From UBA5078 sp964538025 (GTDB lineage Bacteria; Pseudomonadota; Gammaproteobacteria; Pseudomonadales; Pseudohongiellaceae): a stretch of DNA of 64,000 nt. The notes beneath the pieces are model-generated. The model made no database searches and was not told the DNA's origin. It was given only the letters and a program-made list of their open reading frames with translations. The translations under genes and the position numbers were made by a program. The stretch is from the NCBI GenBank assembly GCA_964538025.1, contig CAZICZ010000007.1:1-64000 (forward strand). The letters run 5' to 3'. This document shows positions 8,354-17,591 of the stretch, piece after piece. Position 1 is the stretch's first letter, and each line of letters opens with the position of its first letter.

Positions 8354-11059
8354 TTACTTCAGGCTCTTTGCCACAATCTCGTACACATCCTTCGACAGAT
8401 CCGGCACCTGCATGATGCGCTGCAATTGCGCGCGCATCAGCGATTGCCGCGTCGCATTGTATTTTTTCCAGCGGGTCAACGGTGTCAGTTGCCGTGCCGC
8501 AATCTGTGGATTCAAGGCATTCAATTCGATAATGCGGTCCGCGAGAAACGCATACGCCTCGCCAGACACATCGTGGAAATGCAAGGCGTTCTGCGCACAA
8601 AACGCACCAATCAGGGACCGGACCTTGTTCGGATTGCGTATAGAGAACGCGGGATGTGACATCAGGCGCTTGACCCTTTCCAGAGCACCGGGAAGCACGC
8701 CGCTTGCCTGGATACTGAACCATTGATCCACGACCAGCGCCTCGTCCTTCCAGATCTCGTAGAAGTGTGCGAGCACCGCATCGGCCAAGGGGGCTGCCTC
8801 GGGCATCGGGCAATTAACGATGAGTCGAAGTGCGGCGCTCACATCCGTCATATTGTCCGCGTGATCGAACTGATCCTTGCACGCCTGCAACCAGTGCAGC
8901 TCTCCTGTCCGCAACAGATAGCCCAGACAGGTATTTTTCAGGGCGCGCCGGGCAATCCCGGCCGCATCCGCGCGGTAGGGAACAGGTGTCGCATTCAATC
9001 GGAACAGCGTTTCGCATTCTGTCGCCATGGCCTGCGCCAAGGCATTCGCTACAAATTCCCTCACCGCATGAATACCGGCAACATCAATCTCCTGTGCCTC
9101 CTCGCTGAGGTAGGCTTCGGAGGGTAGCGTCAACAATTGTGCGACCATCTCCTTGTCATGGTCGATACCATTGTGGGTCTTGTCGATGCTTGCCTGTGCG
9201 ATGGCCTTCATGGCCACCGGGACACGGCCATCCAGCACCAGATCACGACCCGCCTGGTAATCCAGCAGCAGGGATTTCATGACGCCCACCAATAATTCCT
9301 GCGCACAATTCCAGCGATTGAAACCATCGCTGTCGTGCGTCATGAGAAACAGCAAGTCATCTTCGGAATAGGGATAACTGGCGCGCACGGGCGCCGAGAA
9401 TCCGCGAAACAAAGAAGGCACAGGCTTTTCCGGCACATCGGTGAAGACGAAGGATTGCGATTTCTCACGAATGGCCAAGACCTTTTCACTGCACTGTGCA
9501 TGCGCTTCGCCCTCCAGCACGAGGTTGAGCGCACGCCCCTGGCGATCCAGAAGTCCCATGCGCATCGGGATCAGGAAGGGAAGTTTTTCCGCCTGCTCCG
9601 GAGTCGGTGGGCAGGATTGCTCCACGGTCAGCGTGTAGGTCTTTCGCTCGGCATCGTAGGCATCGCGCAGGCGCACCTGAGGCGTCCCCGCCTGCGCATA
9701 CCAGCGCTTGAACTGGGTCAAGTCCTCGCCACTGGCATCTTCCATGGCTTTGACGAAGTCATCCGTGGTCACGGCCTGTCCGTCATGACGCGCGAAATAG
9801 AGATCGCTGCCGCGACGAAACGCCGCCTCACCAATCAGTTCACGTATCATGCGCACCACTTCTGCCCCTTTCTCATAGATGGTGAGCGTGTAGAAATTGG
9901 AAATTTCCATGTACGACTCGGGGCGCACGGAATGCGCCATCGGGCCGGCGTCCTCTGCAAACTGTGCCGTCCTCAGGAAGGTCACATCATCGATGCGTTT
10001 CACCGTGCGCGAGCCCATGTCCGAAGAAAACTCGGCGTCACGGAACACGGTAAAGCCTTCTTTGAGACTTAACTGGAACCAGTCCCGGCAGGTCACACGA
10101 TTGCCCGACCAGTTGTGAAAGTACTCGTGCGCCACCACGGCTTCAACGCGCTGGAAGGCCGCATCCGTCGTCGTCGCGGGATTGGCCAGCACACAGGAGG
10201 TGTTGAAGATATTGAGTCCTTTGTTCTCCATGGCCCCCATGTTGAAATCATCCACGGCCACGATCATAAAGATATCCAGATCGTATTCCCGTCCGAACAC
10301 CTGTTCGTCCCAGGCCATGGCGTTTTTGAGCGACTGCATCGCGTGCTCACATTTGTCCTGGTCCTTGGCTTCCACAAATATTTGCAGGGTGATCTCCCGC
10401 CCGGAACACGTCGTGAAACGATCCTCCACGCAGACCAGATCCCCCGCCACCAGGGCGAACAGATAGCACGGCTTGCGGAACGGATCTTCCCACGTGGCCC
10501 AATGACGGCCATCGGCCTCCTTTCCGCGCGCAACGGCATTGCCGTTGGACAACAGAATGGGATAACGCGCCTCCTCGGCGACCACCGTCGTGCGGAAGGT
10601 CGCCATTACGTCGGGACGGTCGAGGTAATAGGTGATCTTGCGAAACCCTTCCGCCTCGCATTGCGTGCAGAACATCTTCTTGGATTTATACAAGCCTTCC
10701 AGACTAGTGTTTTCCTGTGGCTTGATCTGGGTGACACATTCCAGAATAAACGTTGCGCCCTTTTCATCTACCGCCGAAGGCAACTGGAGGATGGTCAGCG
10801 TCTCATCGGTAACGCGGTATTCCTGTGAAGACAAAGTCTTGCCGTCGATGGCGACCGACAACAATTCCATGTCCTGTCCATCGAGCACCAGCGGCACCGC
10901 ACGGTGCTCGGCATAGACCGGATTGCGGCGCATTTTCAAGCGCGACATGATCCGTGTGCTGGTCTCTCCCAGCTCGCACCGCAGGTCGGTTTCATCAATC
11001 AGGAAGGCCGGGGCCTGGTAGTCTTTCAAATAAATGGTGCTAGGGTGCGCATCTCTCAT
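8354..11059 (-). CDS. pepN: Aminopeptidase N (M1 family)
   Basis: Cytosolic zinc aminopeptidase removing N-terminal residues from peptides. 901 aa, close to the family length. The exopeptidase motif GAMEN is present. The zinc site is HEYFH at residues 311-315 with the third ligand E334 (LKEGF), the same spacing as in E. coli PepN. It is the last gene of a likely nadK-rhomboid-DUF1315-DUF2797-pepN operon, 32 nt after the DUF2797 gene, and ends at the terminator shared with acnB. Confidence 0.97.
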   Translation of the reverse strand: MRDAHPSTIYLKDYQAPAFLIDETDLRCELGETSTRIMSRLKMRRNPVYAEHRAVPLVLDGQDMELLSVAIDGKTLSSQEYRVTDETLTILQLPSAVDEKGATFILECVTQIKPQENTSLEGLYKSKKMFCTQCEAEGFRKITYYLDRPDVMATFRTTVVAEEARYPILLSNGNAVARGKEADGRHWATWEDPFRKPCYLFALVAGDLVCVEDRFTTCSGREITLQIFVEAKDQDKCEHAMQSLKNAMAWDEQVFGREYDLDIFMIVAVDDFNMGAMENKGLNIFNTSCVLANPATTTDAAFQRVEAVVAHEYFHNWSGNRVTCRDWFQLSLKEGFTVFRDAEFSSDMGSRTVKRIDDVTFLRTAQFAEDAGPMAHSVRPESYMEISNFYTLTIYEKGAEVVRMIRELIGEAAFRRGSDLYFARHDGQAVTTDDFVKAMEDASGEDLTQFKRWYAQAGTPQVRLRDAYDAERKTYTLTVEQSCPPTPEQAEKLPFLIPMRMGLLDRQGRALNLVLEGEAHAQCSEKVLAIREKSQSFVFTDVPEKPVPSLFRGFSAPVRASYPYSEDDLLFLMTHDSDGFNRWNCAQELLVGVMKSLLLDYQAGRDLVLDGRVPVAMKAIAQASIDKTHNGIDHDKEMVAQLLTLPSEAYLSEEAQEIDVAGIHAVREFVANALAQAMATECETLFRLNATPVPYRADAAGIARRALKNTCLGYLLRTGELHWLQACKDQFDHADNMTDVSAALRLIVNCPMPEAAPLADAVLAHFYEIWKDEALVVDQWFSIQASGVLPGALERVKRLMSHPAFSIRNPNKVRSLIGAFCAQNALHFHDVSGEAYAFLADRIIELNALNPQIAARQLTPLTRWKKYNATRQSLMRAQLQRIMQVPDLSKDVYEIVAKSLK

Positions 11060-11091
11060 GGCATGACTCTCTTTCTTGAATGTCTGGCGCG

Positions 11092-11922
11092 TCAGGCGCT
11101 CGTTAATTCCACGGAATAACCGGCGAAGCGTCGGAGGTTGATAACCCCCGTGTCGAACATCAGGTACTGCCCCTTGATGCCGATCAGCGTTCCTTCGACC
11201 GTGGGATCGGTGTCGAAATTAAAGGACGTAATTTTTTCCGGATATGAGATCACCGGGTACTCTATTTTCACGGGGTCGACTCCGTTGAGAATACTGATCG
11301 CATGAAAACCGAAGCGTTGCACGAGGTCATCAATATCCTTGCGGCATACCCCAAGCAAGCGGTCTCGTTCTGCAAACAGATCCGTTTCATGATCGCTGCC
11401 TTTGAGCATGTCTCGCCAGTTCGTTTTGTCGGCCACATGCTGTTTGAACAACACTTCAAGACTGCCCGACTGCAGGCGGCTGCGCACGCGAATAATGGCC
11501 AGCGCCTGCACTGCCCCCTGATCTACCCAGCGGGTGGGGATCTGCGTCGCGCGGGTGATGCCGATCTTCACGCCGGAGGAATTGGCCAGGTACACAATAT
11601 GGTCCTGCTGGCAGAACTCCTCCCCCCACGCGGGCTCGCGGCAGGTCCCCATGTCGTAATGGCATTTCTCCGGGTGAATAATGCAGGAGTCGCACTGCGC
11701 CAGTTTCTGGAAGCAGGGATAACAATAGCCTTGATTGAAACTCTTGCTGGTATTACGTCCGCAGTGCACACACAGGATCTGGCCGGTGAATTGCAGGCGC
11801 ACAACGCGTCCCAAAAAAGGATTGAGAGGGACAATATCCGCGCCTACAGGCAGCGAATAGGCCACTGGAGCCTCCAGACGAGAGCGCATTTTGCGAATGG
11901 GACCGTGGACATGAATGGTCAC
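11092..11922 (-). CDS. DUF2797 protein: zinc-ribbon-like Cys cluster plus GIY-YIG-like segment
   Basis: 276 aa, of the DUF2797 family often found beside pepN. Residues 51-94 hold eight cysteines in CxxC-type pairs (C51/C54, C67/C70, C77/C80, C87, C94), which look like zinc-binding knuckles. Next, residues 109-124 read HIVYLANSSGVKIGIT. This resembles the Y...KIGIT signature of GIY-YIG/T5orf172 domains, and it is followed by R131, E156 and N168-W169 in the expected order. That relationship is my inference. The start is GTG at 11922 with GGAG 7 nt upstream. Function unknown; nucleic-acid binding is plausible. Confidence 0.82.
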   Translation of the reverse strand: MTIHVHGPIRKMRSRLEAPVAYSLPVGADIVPLNPFLGRVVRLQFTGQILCVHCGRNTSKSFNQGYCYPCFQKLAQCDSCIIHPEKCHYDMGTCREPAWGEEFCQQDHIVYLANSSGVKIGITRATQIPTRWVDQGAVQALAIIRVRSRLQSGSLEVLFKQHVADKTNWRDMLKGSDHETDLFAERDRLLGVCRKDIDDLVQRFGFHAISILNGVDPVKIEYPVISYPEKITSFNFDTDPTVEGTLIGIKGQYLMFDTGVINLRRFAGYSVELTSA

Positions 11923-11939
11923 AGAAAACTCCTTCAGGC

Positions 11940-12254
11940 TCAGTGGCGGGTGGGTGAATCGCGCCAGTGCAACGGGCTAGCCTCGGTGGCACAGGCCCCT
12001 CCCTCCTCGTGTTGATGTGCGGGCCCTTGCCCATTCTTCAAGCCGGAGGTATCGATATAGCCGATGCGCTGCTCTTCCTGCACGTGCAGGGATTCATAGG
12101 CAATTATGGCCTGCAGGCAGTATTCCACCTGCGCGGAAGACAGCCGCTCCCCGTTCGCCCAGCGCCCGGTTTCTACTGCGGTTTTGAGATTCTCGTGAAT
12201 CTCGGGGGTAATACTGGCGATCAGCTCTGCCAGTGTGTCAATTGTCTGTGTCAT
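11940..12254 (-). CDS. DUF1315 (YeaC-like) protein
   Basis: 104 aa. The first 65 residues match the YeaC/DUF1315 pattern: a leading helix, TPEIHENLKTAVETGRW, then a second helix ending in a short beta segment. The C-terminal 40 residues are His/Gly/Ala-rich and look disordered. The start is ATG at 12254 with AGGAGA about 9 nt upstream. It lies 22 nt after the rhomboid gene and 17 nt before the DUF2797 gene. No function is known to me for the family. Confidence 0.8.
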   Translation of the reverse strand: MTQTIDTLAELIASITPEIHENLKTAVETGRWANGERLSSAQVEYCLQAIIAYESLHVQEEQRIGYIDTSGLKNGQGPAHQHEEGGACATEASPLHWRDSPTRH

Positions 12255-12276
12255 GGCGACGGGTCTCCTTTTATTC

Positions 12277-13167
12277 TCACGCCGCGTGGCGGCGCACCTT
12301 GAAATAGCCCGCGATCAGGAGGCCCGCTACCATGCCGGAGAGCAGTCCTCCCACATGGGCGGCGCTGGCAATCCAGGAGGACGCCACCACTTCCATCAGG
12401 ACCAGCGCCAGCAGAAGGACACCGATCATCGCAGGCGGCAGACGCAGGCGTCCATAGGGAAACTGCCATTGCCACATCCAGATGTAGCCCAGCAGTCCAT
12501 AGACGACGCCGGAAAGGCCTCCGAAGTTGGCGGTGAGCGTCCACAGGTACTGGGTGGCATTGGACGCAAAGGCACACCACAGGACAACACCCAGCATCAG
12601 TAGACTGGACTGTGCGCGTTCGATCATGCGGCCAAACTGCCATAACCACAGGGTATTGAAAATGAGATGAATGGCACCGAAGTGCAGCAGGATCGGACTA
12701 ATCGTCTGTGCGAGGAGTTGCCCGCTGGTGATCTGCGCCAGCAACTGCACAATCGCATTCCCGCCGGGCTGGATGACAAATTCGGGATAGAAAAAATCGG
12801 ACACGGGATACAAATCGGCGCCAAAGTTGCTGACCAGCGCCACCACAAGCGCCGCCAGAATCAGCAGCATGGTGACCGGGGCTTGCAAAAAGGCCTGTGC
12901 GAGATTTCGCAGTACGTCGGTGAGGGAAAAATACCGCCCCAGCGCCTCTGCTCCCCGCTGATCCTGGGAAGGAATGGCGCCCTGTTCCCGGAGCTGCTGC
13001 CAGCGCGCCAGCGCCTGGACGACAATCGCGGCCTTGGCTTCTGTGGACACCCACAGCACCTGCGTGCCGTTCTCTTCGGTCACACGCACCTGCAAGCCGT
13101 GCTGGGCAATGGCCGCCAGCAGGCTCCGCAGATCGATGCCGGCATCCAGCACGGCGGCCCTAATCAT
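12277..13167 (-). CDS. Rhomboid family intramembrane serine protease
   Basis: Cleaves transmembrane substrates within the cytoplasmic membrane. 296 aa. A soluble N-terminal domain (about 1-85) precedes six or seven membrane helices. The catalytic serine is S219 in GLSGVVYG and the catalytic histidine H271 in AAHVGG, which completes the Ser-His dyad. I start it at the ATG at 13167, which overlaps the nadK stop as ATGATTAG (8 nt) and suggests coupling. A start at 13197 would give 306 aa. Substrate unknown. Confidence 0.92.
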   Translation of the reverse strand: MIRAAVLDAGIDLRSLLAAIAQHGLQVRVTEENGTQVLWVSTEAKAAIVVQALARWQQLREQGAIPSQDQRGAEALGRYFSLTDVLRNLAQAFLQAPVTMLLILAALVVALVSNFGADLYPVSDFFYPEFVIQPGGNAIVQLLAQITSGQLLAQTISPILLHFGAIHLIFNTLWLWQFGRMIERAQSSLLMLGVVLWCAFASNATQYLWTLTANFGGLSGVVYGLLGYIWMWQWQFPYGRLRLPPAMIGVLLLALVLMEVVASSWIASAAHVGGLLSGMVAGLLIAGYFKVRRHAA

Positions 13168-14050
13168 CCGCGCGTCCCAGGCGATTGCCCCAGCCAAGCT
13201 TGCTGCGACAGGTCTGATAGAAGTTATGGTCCAGCGGATGAATCAGGCGGAGGCCACCCGGGCGCTTGCGCACGATCAGCTCATCACCGGGATGGGCCGG
13301 AAAACCCGTCGCCCCATCGCAACCAACCTGCGGCACGATGGAGCGCTGTTTGCCTACGACGATGCGGATAATGCTGTCTGCATCCACCACGAGGGGGCGG
13401 CTGCCCAGCGTATGCGGGTACATCGGCACCAGCACGAGGGCATTCAGGCTGGGGTGCATGATAGGGCCGCCGGCGGACAGCGCATAGGCGGTGGAGCCGG
13501 TCGGCGTGGCAACAATCAGACCATCCGACTGCTGACTGTTGACGAACTGCTCGTTCACGAACAATTCGAATTCAATCATGCGGGCGGACGTCCCTGGGTG
13601 CAGGACCACGTCGTTGAGTGCCGAGGCTCCCTGTATGACCTGAGCGCCACGCCGCAGCTCGCACTCAATCATGAAACGTTCCTCGACGGTGTATTTGCCC
13701 GCGAGAATATCGCGCAGCTGTGCCTCGATCTCATCCGGCAGAATGTCGGTCAGAAAGCCAAGGCGGCCGCGGTTCACCCCGAGAACCGGCACATTATGGG
13801 TCGCCATCAGCGGCGCAACGCCCAACATGCTTCCATCCCCGCCCACCACGATGACGAGATCACAGCGCTGCGCCAAGGCGTCCCGGTCCATGCGCTCGAA
13901 TCCAGTGCCGCTCACCTGCTCCGCGCTGGACTGATCGACGATTACCCTGAGCCCGAGCGAACCCACTACCGTGGCAAGGGTCCGCAGCGTGTCGCTGACA
14001 CCGGCGTGCCCCGGTCGCCCCACCAGACCTATGGTTTTGAATGCTGACAT
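13160..14050 (-). CDS. nadK: NAD(+) kinase
   Basis: Phosphorylates NAD to NADP using ATP. 296 aa. The diagnostic GGDGS has D72. The NE-type motif appears as SALNDVVLH, and ATPTGSTAYALSAGG matches the conserved sugar/phosphate loop. It heads the nadK-rhomboid-DUF1315-DUF2797-pepN string, 89 bp after the metzincin gene. The order resembles Pseudomonas-type genomes. Confidence 0.96.
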   Translation of the reverse strand: MSAFKTIGLVGRPGHAGVSDTLRTLATVVGSLGLRVIVDQSSAEQVSGTGFERMDRDALAQRCDLVIVVGGDGSMLGVAPLMATHNVPVLGVNRGRLGFLTDILPDEIEAQLRDILAGKYTVEERFMIECELRRGAQVIQGASALNDVVLHPGTSARMIEFELFVNEQFVNSQQSDGLIVATPTGSTAYALSAGGPIMHPSLNALVLVPMYPHTLGSRPLVVDADSIIRIVVGKQRSIVPQVGCDGATGFPAHPGDELIVRKRPGGLRLIHPLDHNFYQTCRSKLGWGNRLGRADD

Positions 14051-14139
14051 CGTGTGTTCCGGTGAACGCAGTGGAAGACCCGGCAGCCAGATGTCTGCCC
14101 GGGAGTGCGCGCAGTATAGCAGAGGGCCGGGCGGAAAAA

Positions 14140-16401
14140 TCAGGGGGTGATATCCAGACTCAGGGGCTCGGCGGTATAGATCACTTCCTCCAGCGAGGGG
14201 ACACTGTAGGCTATGAATATCTGCAAGCGGCGATTCGCAAACTCATCGCTCAGCCGCGCCGCATTGATCAGTTGCAGATACTCCACCGGGGCGAGCGCGC
14301 CGCCGGGGCGATAGGCCTTGAGGTCGGCGAAACTGCCGTCCCATGAATGCAGCGCGCCGCTGTCCTGCAGCTGGAAGAACCGTTCGCCATCGAGGGTCGC
14401 CAGAACATAGACATCCCCCTGCAGACCCACATGGCGTGGGTCAACATACAGGCTCAGGTTGACATCCACGCTCTCGTTGGTCCGCACCGCCGACACAAAA
14501 CTCAGCCCCTTGTTGACACTGGCGGCCAGCGCGATGCGGGCCTCGGTCGCCGCACCGGAAAGGGTGGCGAGTGGCCGGTTGGGGAGATACGGCACCCGTG
14601 TGGGGAAGTACTGCGCCACCTGATGCCGCGTAATATTCAAGGCTTTCACGGCATCCGCACTCTGCGCTTGCCCTGCCGGCACGCCGCAGGGCAACCCCTG
14701 GCAGCGTCGCTCGGGCGACGAGAAACGCGGCAATCGCACCGCACCGCCAAAGGCACCCGGATAGGCCATGACCGTGGTAAACATCCCGTCCACACCATGG
14801 CCCGTGGCGAAATCGAAGGTGCCGCCGTAACCGTCCTCCCGGTGGGAGTGAGTCAGGCCCATGGTATGCCCCAGTTCATGCGCCACCACCGAGCTAACGG
14901 GGCAATCGATGGCAATATGGGAAAACGCATAGGCCTGCTCGTTGGAAGACTGCAAATCCCCCTGCGTCTGGAACCCTCCCAGGTTGGCGAGTCCGCAGCG
15001 ATCGGTTTCCTGACCCTGCGGCCGGAACAGCATCACGACATCGGCGCCATAGGTGCTGCGAAGCGATGCGACCTGCGCAAAGGCGGGATCGGATTGACGT
15101 GTGAGAGCCTCCAGCGCGCTGTCCATGTCAGGGCTGTCGCTATAGCCTACCTGCGCGTGGTACACGGGCCGCAGCGTCACATGAACGCCGCTGTCCGCGA
15201 ATATCTGATTGGCAATCGCAATCAGCTGATTGATGCGGGTGGCTGCCTGACCTTGGTAAAGCGCGGTGGCGCCCGGCGTGTAAAGCGCCATGACGTCGAT
15301 GACCGAATTGCCCGTTTCGAAGGAACTCGCATCGTCAGGCTGTGTTCCCAGCAAGCGCTCATTGAAGTCGCTCACGCCATCGCCATCGGAGTCCTGCACA
15401 ACGTCCTCGACCACAGGGATAAGCAGATCGTGCCGGCTCTCTCCCACAAGTGCCGTACTGATAATGCGGGGCTTTGTCGCAACCGACGTTTGTACCCGAT
15501 AACTGAGCACTTTGGATTCGCCGGGCGCAAAATCGCCCAAAGGACATTGCAGCACACGCTGCCCCGCGACCATCCCCGTCAAACAGCCTGAGGGCGCCTG
15601 CACCAACTGGGTGTTTTCAAGCACGAAATAGAGACTGAGCATGAGGCCTTCATGTCTTTCCTGCGCGATATTGAGGATCTCCACGGACACCTGTACGAGT
15701 GCCCCCGCCACCACACCGGCGGCATTGGCACTTTGCCGGATGCGCAGATTGGCCCCGGTGATTCCACTGGTTCTGGCCTGCTCGACGAGCGCGGCGCCGT
15801 TATTCCCTAGACGCAGTGGCAGACTCTGGGGCGCGAGGTCAGGCATGGTGACCGCCTTGTCACGTTCCGGAATCCGGTAGTCCTTGTTCACCGGGCTGAG
15901 ATCGCCCGACTCGGCCTGATACAGCCAGCCCAGAAAGTCCCCCGCGCCCTCATGACGGGTGGCAACGAGCTGCCAGGGAGAATCCCCGGTTTCAAGGTAG
16001 GCGAAAACGCCTCGGGAGCCGACCGTCATGATCAGTGGGCCGGCATCGGGATACGCCGGCGCAAATGCCGTGTAGCTTGTATCGCCGTTCACCTGCGGCT
16101 GCACGGCGGAGATCATCAGGGGAAGCGTGCCCGCGCCAAAGGGAACCGAAACCACACTTCCCTCCTGCAGACGGGACAGGAGATCCTCATCAACACGAAT
16201 TGACTGGAGATCACGGCTGTTGGCGGGCGCTGCCGGCCACAGAGACGACGGCTGTGCGGCCTCCCACAACAGGCCCTCCTGCGCCATGACCGGCATCGCG
16301 GACAAAACAGCAACAAGGCTGATCAGGCACGCAAGCACAGCGCCGGGCCAACAAGGGCGCACAATCAGACACGTTAGGCTGGGTGAGCGAAGCGCGCTCA
16401 T
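14140..16401 (-). CDS. Secreted metzincin-type zinc metalloprotease (reprolysin-like)
   Basis: 753 aa with an N-terminal hydrophobic export segment ending near AMPVMA-Q (about residue 40). The middle holds a beta-rich part with a DUF11-like stretch (about 215-300). A thrombospondin-type-3-like calcium loop DSDGDGVSDFNE begins at D337. The catalytic domain has HELGHTMGLTH at 508-518 (three zinc histidines plus the general base) and a Met-turn methionine at M545 in VMAYPG. A C-terminal beta-rich domain of about 150 residues follows. Predicted to be exported and calcium-stabilised. Substrate unknown. It stands alone, between nadK and a PLP-enzyme gene. Confidence 0.85.
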   Translation of the reverse strand: MSALRSPSLTCLIVRPCWPGAVLACLISLVAVLSAMPVMAQEGLLWEAAQPSSLWPAAPANSRDLQSIRVDEDLLSRLQEGSVVSVPFGAGTLPLMISAVQPQVNGDTSYTAFAPAYPDAGPLIMTVGSRGVFAYLETGDSPWQLVATRHEGAGDFLGWLYQAESGDLSPVNKDYRIPERDKAVTMPDLAPQSLPLRLGNNGAALVEQARTSGITGANLRIRQSANAAGVVAGALVQVSVEILNIAQERHEGLMLSLYFVLENTQLVQAPSGCLTGMVAGQRVLQCPLGDFAPGESKVLSYRVQTSVATKPRIISTALVGESRHDLLIPVVEDVVQDSDGDGVSDFNERLLGTQPDDASSFETGNSVIDVMALYTPGATALYQGQAATRINQLIAIANQIFADSGVHVTLRPVYHAQVGYSDSPDMDSALEALTRQSDPAFAQVASLRSTYGADVVMLFRPQGQETDRCGLANLGGFQTQGDLQSSNEQAYAFSHIAIDCPVSSVVAHELGHTMGLTHSHREDGYGGTFDFATGHGVDGMFTTVMAYPGAFGGAVRLPRFSSPERRCQGLPCGVPAGQAQSADAVKALNITRHQVAQYFPTRVPYLPNRPLATLSGAATEARIALAASVNKGLSFVSAVRTNESVDVNLSLYVDPRHVGLQGDVYVLATLDGERFFQLQDSGALHSWDGSFADLKAYRPGGALAPVEYLQLINAARLSDEFANRRLQIFIAYSVPSLEEVIYTAEPLSLDITP

Positions 16402-16458
16402 ACGCCGTCCTCGGGTGGAAAACCAGAGGCGTCAGTATACGGAAAGCATGAGAAAGCG

Positions 16459-17445
16459 TCACGTGGGAATTTTTTCCACATTTGCTGAAAAAGGAAGCAA
16501 TCCCCCCGTGTGGACAGCGAGGACGGTCTCCCCCGCTGCAATGTCGCCTTGGGCGATCAGGGAATAGACGGCTTTCATCATTTTTCCGGTGTACACCCCC
16601 TCGAGCGGAATACCGGTCCTCGCCTCAAAGCGGTCGATGAATGCTCGCAGGGCGGGCGTTTGGCGGGCATACCCCCCCTCATGAAACCCCGTCAGAATCT
16701 CCCACGGACAGGGGGCTGATGCGCCCACCGCCTGCAGGGAGGCAGTCACGAGTTGGCTTAGTGTGTCTTCCCCCTTCAGCACGGAGATCCCGGTGACCCG
16801 ATAGGGGTGCGGTAAACCGGCAACGATGCCCGCCAAAGTCGTGCCGGTTCCGCAGGCAAGCACTACTCGGGCGGGGCACGGGATGGCGGAAATAATGTGG
16901 TCTGCAATCTCCCTGGCACCCAGCACTCCCAGCAGACCAGCGCCCCCCTCCGGAATGAGATAGAAGTCACCGACTGCCGCACGCAGCGTCTGCGCGAAGG
17001 CGGCACTTTCCTTCTCGCGATAGCGCTCCCTGCTCACGGGATAAAGACGCATCCCGCGCTGCTCACAGAACTGCAAGCAGGGGTTCAGCGGAGATACCAG
17101 CTCACCGCGCACCACCCCCACCGTCCGCAGCCCGGTGTGAACTCCGGCCGCAGCCAGGGCCACCAAGTGATTGGAATACGCGCCGCCAAAGCTTGCCACA
17201 GTGGTATGCCCTTCATCGCTCGCCCGCTCAAGATGGCATCGCAACTTGTACCCCTTGTTGCCGGTGATGTCGGGATGTACCCGATCCAGACGCAGCATAT
17301 GGAGACGGACGCCACGGGCGTCCAGCCAGGGATCCTGAATGAGGTCGACGGGAGGAGTGACGAAATCCGTTTTCCAGAGCATCGCAGGCGTGTTAGGCAC
17401 AATATCGCTCACCTGATGGCCCTGATGTGCTGTCGGTGTCGTCAT
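16459..17445 (-). CDS. PLP-dependent D-cysteine desulfhydrase / ACC deaminase family enzyme
   Basis: 328 aa fold-type II PLP enzyme. GNKGYKLR places the likely Schiff-base lysine at K67. SFGGAYSNHL is the substrate-loop motif of the D-cysteine desulfhydrase/ACC deaminase family, and a glycine-rich CGTGTTLAG would bind the PLP phosphate. The reaction (D-cysteine to pyruvate, sulfide and ammonia, or ACC ring opening) cannot be decided from sequence; desulfhydrase is more usual in such bacteria. It starts 5 bp after the end of the interrupted membrane-protein frame, so the two were probably one transcription unit. Confidence 0.82.
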   Translation of the reverse strand: MTTPTAHQGHQVSDIVPNTPAMLWKTDFVTPPVDLIQDPWLDARGVRLHMLRLDRVHPDITGNKGYKLRCHLERASDEGHTTVASFGGAYSNHLVALAAAGVHTGLRTVGVVRGELVSPLNPCLQFCEQRGMRLYPVSRERYREKESAAFAQTLRAAVGDFYLIPEGGAGLLGVLGAREIADHIISAIPCPARVVLACGTGTTLAGIVAGLPHPYRVTGISVLKGEDTLSQLVTASLQAVGASAPCPWEILTGFHEGGYARQTPALRAFIDRFEARTGIPLEGVYTGKMMKAVYSLIAQGDIAAGETVLAVHTGGLLPFSANVEKIPT

Positions 17446-17450
17446 TTCGC

Positions 17451-17591
17451 TCAGGCGTTTCTGTACTCATCAGTTAGAAAAAGCACCAGGGGAAGAAGTG
17501 GCAAAAAGAGGCGGTACTCGTTGGGAATAGCAATCACGAACAATGTGATGACATACCCAAGCATGGCCATTCCCACAATCCGGAAGCGTTG
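17451..17591 (-). pseudogene. In-frame 3' remainder of the interrupted membrane-protein gene
   Basis: Directly after the TGA codon the frame stays open for 45 codons and ends at TGA 17451-17453. The peptide contains a hydrophobic helix followed by NEYRLFLPLLPLVLFL and a short charged tail, a typical C-terminus for a polytopic membrane protein. The next gene starts 5 bp further on, as expected for an operon. A TGG-to-TGA or CGA-to-TGA change would explain it. Confidence 0.65.

Noticed and set aside
14347..15591. 414-codon frame antisense to the metzincin
   Set aside because: Shadow frame; the opposite strand has export signal, zinc site and Met-turn.
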